A program made the translations under genes and the position numbers. Source: Crotalaria pallida (lineage: Eukaryota; Streptophyta; Magnoliopsida; Fabales; Fabaceae). Taken from it: a stretch of 64,000 nt of DNA. The stretch is from assembly GCA_037953625.1 (NCBI GenBank), contig CM075652.1:53313501-53377500 (forward strand), read 5' to 3'. Below the pieces are notes generated by a model that saw only the letters and a list, made by a program, of their open reading frames with translations, did no database searches and was not told where the DNA came from. The stretch's first letter is position 1. Each line of letters begins with the position of its first letter. Of this stretch, positions 57,292 through 64,000 are shown piece by piece.

Positions 57292-60020
57292 TGTGACATC
57301 CTAACTTTTAAACTCTAATTAGACCCTTAAACAAAATTAACAACTTATAAATTTCTTTTTAAAACATAAACTTATTATAAAAATCTCCGGAAAATTCGGC
57401 GGAGTTTACTCTGTTTTATGGATTTTCCAAAAATTATTTTTTCCCTGTTTAACCTGTAAATAGCTTTTCAAATAACACCATACAGCCGGAGTTCATATCC
57501 TAACGTATCATATCATATCCAGACATGTCATGCCACAAGATATCACATCAAATCATACATCGTGGCTAAATATCAGCAAAAAATGTAAACAAGTCTATAG
57601 AAATAAAAACTATTTCCCAAAATACTCAAAACCCAAAATTGACATGTCCTGGGCCGGCCCTACTGAATATCTACATCAAAATATGTACATACAAGTTCCA
57701 AATAAAGAGCATCATCACAAAAGACTCAAAACCCGACCCAAGACCCAACATCAGTCCTACATCTAACACTCACACTCCCTGAAAGGGAGTGTACACCTGC
57801 TCGGCCTCAATATCTGCCCGCTCAATCTCTGTACCTGTGTAAAAACAGTTAAGAGGTGAGCATTACACAGAACTTAGCAAATGAAATCTAAGTAGGCATA
57901 ATAACAACTAAGTCATACACAAATCAGCAAATAATCACATAGGTACAAGACAATTTTCAATCCAATTCGTTTCATTCACAAGCACTTATCATTTTATATC
58001 CCGTTTTATAATTCTAAACTTGGTCCTGCTATCCTCTATTTCCTATTCCTATTCAACTCATTTTCATTCAGCTATTCTCACTCAAATCTCATTCAACCTC
58101 TTTCTCGTTAGAACCTTACTCTCGTTCTCTTTCGACATCCTAATACCTTTCCTTTTGGTGGCTTTGCGAACCCACAACTGCGTACGACTCCATGAATCAG
58201 GCGTCTTACCGCTGCACACGCCATTAAATCGTGTGGCTTACGCAACCATTGCACCCAGCGGGGTGTACTTACTTGGCCTGACAATAGCAAAATTCTAACT
58301 AGGGTACTACGGACTCACCACTGCGCACAACTCCATGAATTGGGCGTCTTACCACTGCACATGCCATTAAGTCGTGTGGCTTACACAACTAATGCACCCA
58401 GCGGAGCGTACTTACTTGGCCTGACATCCGTAGCTAGACCGCATCCGCATGTCTAATCAGAGTATTGCGAACCCACCACTGCACACAACTCCATGAATTG
58501 GGCGTCTTACCGCTACGCACGTCATTAAATCATGCGGGTCATGCAACCAATGCACCCAGCGGGGCGTACTTACATGGCCTAGCATTCGCATACCCAAATC
58601 CCTAAATCTCTTATCACTTTCTCTTTCATTTCTCTAACTCAATCATTCAACCACAATCATCCTATTTCAGATACCACCCTATTATCGTTTCCTAAATCAT
58701 TCTGCTCTCTCTCCTAAGCCCACCGAAATAACCACAACTAATGCACTCGACCACCCACACCTAGTTCCAAGGAAAATATCAAACATTAAATTCAAATCAA
58801 CACATAGCGCATGTAAAACATAAATGTCAAGTGAAGGTTTTCTATTCTTCTCCCTAAGTCATTATTCTTGATTATTACCAGTTACCCTAAGGTTCATTAA
58901 CATACAAAATCACACATTCTTAATCATAATTATAAACTACCTAGATATGCATCCTCTAAGCTAAGGTAACACCCCCTCTTACCTCAATCGCATAGAGAAA
59001 GAAAATACCAAACCCTAACTTTAGAAATCGGCGCTGTATGATCCGAGTGTGGCGATGAAGAAGAGTAGTTGATAGACGAGCCGAAGAATGTTGAGAAGCC
59101 ACAACAAGATAAGGTTGATGATTCTACCACTTATCTTGAAGGAGAGAGAGAGAGAGAGAGAATCAAGAAAGATAATGAGTCATAACCTCCAAACAAGCAA
59201 AGAGAAGACAAGATTATAGATGATGATGCCAAATTCGTGTGGGGAAGGAAATGAAGGAAGGAGACTTTCTCAACTTACCTAGACTTGCTTGAGTGGAAGG
59301 AATCAAGAAGGATGATGGTGCTCTTGCCCTAAACCATGGAGAGAGAGAGAGAGAGCCAAAGAGAGAAAACTTGTATGCTAATGGTGGCAATGAAGGTAGT
59401 GATGATGGGGATGATGATTATTGGCCACAAAAACTTGAGATCCTAAGGTCTAAGGGTCATGGAATGAGTGTTCTTGAAGGAAGAAGGGAAGAAAATCGAG
59501 TTTAGGATGAAATGGGGGCTTGATTCCTTTTTATTTTTTTCCATTCGGATGTGTGTTAATCGATATCTGGTTAATCTATTAACCAATGTATTTTATTTTT
59601 ACAAGCTATTTTTTCTTAATTGATTAACCCCTTGGTTAATCGATTAAGCAGCTTAGTTCTTCATTCCGCTGCACTTCAAAGTGTCATATCTCATTCGTTA
59701 CCCGTCGAATCTTGCTCAAATTTGAAAGCAAGCTTCCCTACATACTAATATTCACATCCAACAGTGTAATTTGTGTTTAGAGTTGTAAATCTTTTATTTT
59801 AAATTTCCTAATATAGGGTGTTTCTAACGCTGAAAACATCGCTTCTAACGCTCTTTTGTTCATCTTTCAATCTCCTTTCCGATGTCAATGCTTCCTAACT
59901 CCTTCATGGCACTCTCCGGGATCCCAATCCATCACCTAAACTCTTCTTTAGCATGATTATCATTCTTCTAACCCTATCATTATTCTAATTATTCTGGGAA
60001 TTAAAATTCGGGATGTTACA
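57292..60020 (-). mobile_element. Solo gypsy LTR inside CACTA subterminal repeats
   Basis: 2729 bases, TGTGACATCC to GGGATGTTACA, with a perfect GTCAC duplication (57287-57291 and 60021-60025). The duplicated word is part of the CACTA subterminal repeat. It contains a three-copy repeat (58166-58585), GA runs and a TTAATYGATTAA pair at 59616/59636, with a decayed pair at 59556/59571. No internal domain exists. The short frames at 57530, 58020 and 59293 are not convincing genes. Confidence 0.88.
58166..58585. repeat. Three-copy ~150-base tandem repeat in the solo LTR
   Basis: Units start near 58166, 58309 and 58467 and share GCGTCTTACC, CATTAA and GCACCCAGCGG. Each has a hairpin around the CATTAA word: CACACG/CGTGTG in unit 1, CGCACG/CATGCG in unit 3. 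Confidence 0.8.
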
Positions 60021-60227
60021 GTCACTAATTCGGTCACTAACATGTTTAGTGATCCAAAAATGCTATTTAGTGACCGAAATTTGCGGACACTAAAAAGATT
60101 TTTTTTAGTGGTGATATATGGACTCGATATTCTTTTGTTGTATAGTACTGTAATAAAATGTCAATATCAAAACTGTCAATATTTTATTAGCATATTATTG
60201 TCCACAACTTTAACAAAGAAAGAAAAT

Positions 60228-60512
60228 ACTCCCTCCGGCTCAAATTATAATCAAATTTAACTATTTTACGCTTATTAAGGAGGTTAGTTGATTGTATTTA
60301 GTTTTATCAAATTTATAAAAAGTAGAGGTATTTTAGGAAAGTAATATTGGGAATGAAACAAAAATTAAATAAGATCACAATTTTCTAGAGATATTTTAGG
60401 AAAGTGGTAATGGGAATGAAACAAAATTTAATAAAGTTAGTTAATTTAGCTTATATTTTAAATCAAGAAAAACATGTTTTTTGTTGCTTATAATTCGATT
60501 TAGAGGGAGTAA
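60228..60512. mobile_element. Stowaway-like MITE 1
   Basis: The left end reads TACTCCCTCCGGCTCAAATT and the right end, inverted, TACTCCCTCTAAATCGAATT. It is about 285 bases, AT-rich, with TA at both edges, the classic Stowaway (Tc1/mariner-derived) structure. Confidence 0.85.
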
Positions 60513-60553
60513 GAAATATCTTTAACGAGAACAGTGAGTGACGAAAATATAAA

Positions 60554-60829
60554 TTATTCCCTCCGTTCCACTTTATCTGTCACTTTAGTTTTTTTAACCT
60601 GTTCCAAATTATTTGTTGCTTTAGGAATCCGATGGTGTATTAATTGATTTTTTCCAACTTTAACCTTGCATTTAATTTATTATTGAAATATGTGAAATGA
60701 GTGATAATTAATGTACTTTAAGGATATTATAGTAAATTTATCTAATAATTCTCTTGAAAATTGAAGTATGACTTTCTTAATTCGTGTGAAATTTATAAAG
60801 TGATAGTTAAATTATAACGGAGAGAGTAA
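60554..60829. mobile_element. Stowaway-like MITE 2
   Basis: The left end is TTCCCTCCGTTCCACTTTAT and the right end, inverted, TACTCTCTCCGTTATAATTT. The length is about 275 bases. Ends and size fit a Stowaway MITE of another subfamily. Confidence 0.8.
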
Positions 60830-61155
60830 CTTTGCCATAATGTTGAAATATTGAACATAACTTCCTTGAAATCAAATCAAGATTCTTGATCTTCAAGTTG
60901 TCATGCTCTTCATGGCCTTGTTTGAGCGAATTTGGCTCTTGACCGATCCAAAAGGAGTTGTTGATGTCATTTAAGGCTTGTAACTCCCACTTATAACATT
61001 TATTCATGTCATAATTGCATTTTCATTAGCATTCATTCTTCTCGGTGATGACAGTGGTGCCATGATGTTGATGATGATATTTTCTTCTTTTCATTTATTT
61101 ACTTGTCGGCATCATTATGGCTCTTTGCTCCCTCATGAATACATTCATAAAAGTT

Positions 61156-61431
61156 ACTCCCTCTGCTCTTATTTATAGGACATTCTTAACCATATCACAC
61201 GGATCAAGGAGGGTAGTTAGGTTTTTTGAAACTTTAAAAAATACTTCAACATTACAGTCTTACCCTCTTAACTTGCATTGGGAATTTAACAATGTATTAC
61301 TTCACATTAATGGTCAAAGGGAAAATAAGAGAAAATAACAATAAATATCTCCTAGAAAATACAAAGTGACTTATAAATAGAACCAAAACATCCTTCTAGA
61401 ATGTGACTTATAAATAGGACCGGAGGGAGTA
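61156..61431. mobile_element. Stowaway-like MITE 3
   Basis: TACTCCCTCTGCTCTTATTT on the left and, inverted, TACTCCCTCCGGTCCTATTT on the right. TTATAGGACA words occur at both ends and TA at the edges. The short frame at 61117-61338 overlaps it and is not a gene. Confidence 0.85.
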
Positions 61432-61439
61432 AATGAATG

Positions 61440-62330
61440 GTTAGTTACAAAAAAGACGTCATGAGGTGCACAATGATAAAAGAGACATGGACTTCATTGA
61501 CGATGATAAAGGCTAGTTCCTTGATTTATTTGATGAGGACTTTGTTCTTGACTTGAGTTTGGATCAACCTTGATGGAACAAGATTCAATCATTTTTTTTA
61601 TCTTGCTAACAAGTGTCATTAAGTTGCTAAAAGTAGTAAAACAATAATAAATTGACATTAATCACTCCCTCGAAAATTTTAAAAATCATTTCACAAAATA
61701 CTACTTTTAACTTTTTAACAAGTGGCTTTCCTTCCCTTTTTACTAATGGAGTTTAAAAACACAATTTCCAACGTTTGAACTCAAGTATTGACACATTATG
61801 TGTTGTAACTCTACTGTCTGTGGTAAAAATTATTCATTGTTTTCAATTGAATCTTGTAACCAAAAATTAAATTTGATTCAGATAAGGGTGCATACAGTAC
61901 TACCTAATATCGGTTCAACAATTGATGGTCTCATACGATATATTTTCTTGGCAATGCATAGTAATGGAGCATACAGTATAGAGGTAATTAGGTGTTAGAG
62001 ATAGGAGAGACAAAATTTTTTAAAAAAAAATTGGAAGAAAAAGAAATGAGAAAAAATGATAAGGCGAAAAAATCTAAAATTTAGACCATTATACTAGATA
62101 GAATAGATGGTTTATAACAATGTAACTTAACATTTTTTTTTGCATTCAAAGGGCCAAAAAATCCCATCAATGTAACTTAAATTTGTTTACACAAGTAAAG
62201 TGTGACTTAAGGACAATGAATTCATGATTATTATTTTGATAACTTTCAATGTAATCGTATTTTATTATTCCAAAGGATAAATCGTATTTACAATGCATAC
62301 TAAAAGATGAAAAATGATACCAGAAATGTA
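61440..62330. other. Intergenic sequence without a recognised gene
   Basis: AT-rich with A-tracts. A 66-codon frame at 61798-61998 (plus) has no known signature. I see nothing definable here. Confidence 0.55.
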
Positions 62331-62334
62331 GGGA

Positions 62335-62490
62335 TCTAGGCTACTTAAATATGCAGGTGGGGTTCGAACCTCGACTCATGCTAATGTAAAAAGCCATCCT
62401 AGGAGAGCCGTCGCGGAAAGGACCAACGATACATGGACAAATTAGTCATCACAGTCGCAGGATGGATACCGTGGAAAAAAAATAAGAAAG
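62335..62490 (+). mobile_element. SINE-like element, plus strand
   Basis: GGTTCGAACC at 62361-62370 is a perfect B box. CTAGGAGAG, AATTAGTC and GGATGGATACCGTGG follow, and an A-rich tail closes it at about 62476. Words and order match the copy at 47262-47450. The A box and 5' border are unclear. Confidence 0.65.
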
Positions 62491-62630
62491 AAAGAAATGA
62501 TACTAAACAATATATAAAGAAGAAAAATGCTTGAATATTATTTTCAAATTTATTTTGATAATCGCATACAATATCAAAAGACTTTTACTTCCTCCAAAGT
62601 AGAAATCTAAACAAGCACTTGCATGCTCTA

Positions 62631-62846
62631 TCATATATTATACTTATGTACGCATTTAATTGTGCAATCCTCCTTACAAAAGTTATGAGGCTTCTTTCTT
62701 AGAAAACAGACTAGCACACACGCATTATAGCATGGAAGATTGAAACTTTGTGATGGGTAGATATGAGTGGCCTCTCCATCTTCAATTGAGCCAAAAATGA
62801 TGATCATGGCCATGAAGACAATAGTGGTAGCATTTCTGGAATCCAT
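62631..62846 (-). CDS. Small secreted cysteine-rich peptide
   Basis: A 71-residue protein from ATG 62846 (MDSRNATTIVFM). Residues about 1-26 form a signal peptide with a hydrophobic core (TTIVFMAMIIIFG), probably cleaved after GEA. The mature part of about 45 residues has six cysteines spaced CX3CX3C-X9-CX3CX3C (CYNACVLVC, then CKEDCTIKC). That pattern suits two short helices pinned by disulfides, as in thionin-like or hairpinin-like plant peptides. A secreted defence or signalling role is an inference; no exact family is claimed. I chose this ATG because two codons upstream, still in frame, are not ATG. It is intronless as seen, stands alone among transposons, and has a well-placed TATA box. 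Confidence 0.7.
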   Translation of the reverse strand: MDSRNATTIVFMAMIIIFGSIEDGEATHIYPSQSFNLPCYNACVLVCFLRKKPHNFCKEDCTIKCVHKYNI

Positions 62847-62925
62847 AATCACAAAATTGTTAGATCGTTAGAAGTAAGACTCGGTAGATATATTTTCCTG
62901 TTGGGATAAGCTTAATCCGAATGCC

Positions 62926-62935
62926 TTTTTTTATA
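62926..62935 (-). promoter_or_regulatory. TATA box of the cysteine-rich peptide gene
   Basis: The minus strand reads TATAAAAAAA, 80 bases before the ATG at 62846. With transcription starting about 30 bases downstream, a leader of roughly 50 bases results, normal for a small plant gene. Confidence 0.6.
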
Positions 62936-63069
62936 CTAGTGAAGGAGGAAAAATAAGTGAATTTCTGTATTTTTCTTCCAAAGCAGGAATTCAATTATGG
63001 ATCAAGATTTTAAATTAATTATGTGTTAATATATAATACTATTAATAATATGTTAATATTTTAAGATAT

Positions 63070-63912
63070 TAGATGCCACAACTTTACAATTTTTTTTTAA
63101 TTTGTTGGTTGCCCACCCAGTTTGGTATTACCTTGGTACATCCGAATCCATCTTGAGTCATGTGTTTGGATGTATCAAGTGAATCTCCCAAAATGAATTT
63201 TAATAAGAAGTGAAAGTAAGAGAAATATAATTTTAATGACGGGAGGAATTATGAATTTGTTTAGCAAAACTAGTTTATAGTTGTGAGTTATGAGCTTGTT
63301 GATGTGAGATGTGAACTTGTAATTATGAGCTTGTAGTTGTTTAAAATTAGAATCGTTCGACGTAACAAGCTATGGAAGTAGATAAAAGTTATTAAATGAC
63401 CACGAATGATATGCAATATCATATTATGTATATTTATTATTTTAATTTAATATTTTTTTCTTTATTTATTAATAGGATAAAAAATTATTAAATTATAATT
63501 AATTCAATTATTTTTTCTTTATTTGTTAAATACTTATGTAGCTAATTAATTAACTAATGAAGTATAACACAATCATCAAATTATAATAATAAATAATTAA
63601 ATACACATTTAAATGGGTTTGGGTAATTATTATAATTTTAAAAAATGTTAGAGTGTATATTTGATATATGATATATTGAAAGCTAGTTTAATTTTTTTTA
63701 AAGCTACATATATATCTTTCTGAAGCGTTTCAAAAGCTACAAACTCCTTTTTTAGAAGATATAAACTTTTTCTAAATTGTGTTTAATGAATGTCACCAGT
63801 AGCTTAGACTAAATCTAAAAGCTACAAGTTAGCTAAAAATCTCCTACCTAAACATGCCAAACAAACCTATAACTAATTCAAATAATTTTAATTATGGCAA
63901 TAATATTGAATT
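63070..63912. repeat. Dispersed repeat, copy 2, split by an insertion
   Basis: 63070-63260 and 63873-63912 together match 46061-46280. The intervening 610 bases are absent from copy 1, which shows a later insertion. The family is unknown. Confidence 0.6.
63258..63872. mobile_element. Probable hAT-like MITE
   Basis: This is the insert in the dispersed repeat. It starts near TTTGTTTAGCAAAACTAG and ends near the inverted GGTTTGTTTGGCATGTTTAG. Such TTTGTTTGGC ends are common in hAT-derived MITEs. It is very AT-rich with AGCTACAA words, and a target duplication was not resolved. Confidence 0.5.
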
Positions 63913-63913
63913 T

Positions 63914-64000
63914 TGTAACACCTACAATTAATTACCCTTTATTACCCTTAATAAAATAGTGAATTTAAAATTTCCTTTTTAAGTTATAAAAATCTTCCGT
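63914..64000. mobile_element. Possible left border of another gypsy LTR
   Basis: TGTAACACC begins at 63914, where the match to the dispersed repeat copy at 46061-46280 stops. All other TGTAACACC borders here are LTR ends, so a further LTR may begin here and run out of the window. Confidence 0.4.

Larger units (their letters stand above)
49162..60113 (+). mobile_element. CACTA transposon with nested insertions
   Basis: The left terminus CACTACTAGAAAATC at 49162 pairs with CACCACTAAAAAAAATC read inward from 60113. A 3-bp duplication, ATA, lies on both sides (49159-49161 and 60114-60116). Subterminal repeats built on TAGTGACCG and GTGACGGA fill 49180-49460, 56830-57291 and 60021-60100. The interior holds a decayed ORF1 read on the plus strand. 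Nested inside are another CACTA-like element (50776-53845) and a solo LTR (57292-60020) that sits in the right subterminal repeats. Confidence 0.85.

Noticed and set aside
62361..62370. A tRNA gene suggested by GGTTCGAACC
   Set aside because: No acceptor or anticodon stems can be folded around it, and an A-rich tail follows. SINE-like origin fits better.

Overview
The window looks like a repeat-filled intergenic block from a large, AT-rich dicot plant genome, probably a legume. The legume call is an impression from the SIRE-like Gag and the style of the LTRs, and is not proven. Almost everything assignable is transposable element. The one convincing host-type gene is a small secreted cysteine-rich peptide at 62631-62846 (minus).

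Layout. 1-117 is the end of a CACTA transposon, followed by the end of a Ty3/gypsy LTR (118-1771). 3358 to about 9.2 kb is a CACTA transposon with an apparently intact five-exon ORF1 (4048-6664, minus) and a transposase gene that has lost its core. 11778-28291 is a chromovirus-type Ty3/gypsy element (Tekay-like) with 3 kb LTRs and decayed pol. A young gag-only SIRE-like Ty1/copia element (16611-22457, TSD CTTGA) sits inside it.

28306-39238 is a second chromovirus (TSD TAGAC). It carries an Athila-like fragment (33383-37105, minus) and a third gypsy fragment (29155-33382, minus). 41110-46060 is a dead SIRE-like pol split by a 3022 bp solo LTR (TSD GTTAC). 47.2-49.0 kb holds a Mutator-type foldback element and two SINE-like copies. 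49162-60113 is a decayed CACTA element (TSD ATA) containing another CACTA-like element and a 2729 bp solo LTR (TSD GTCAC). 60.1-64 kb carries three Stowaway-like MITEs, a SINE, the peptide gene, a hAT-like MITE and perhaps the start of another LTR.

Main discovery. Four LTR types carry pairs of roughly 10-16 bp palindromes whose members lie about 20-22 bp (two helical turns) apart. The palindrome differs between families (TAACCGGTTA, TTAATCGATTAA, GCGCCTRGGCGC), but the spacing stays nearly the same while the spacer varies. Two of the LTR families also carry arrays of short hairpins whose centres are constant and whose arms change together, keeping complementarity. Neither pattern is explained by coding sequence or by ordinary LTR signals. 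The genes do not form a pathway; the window records successive insertions, nestings and deletions.
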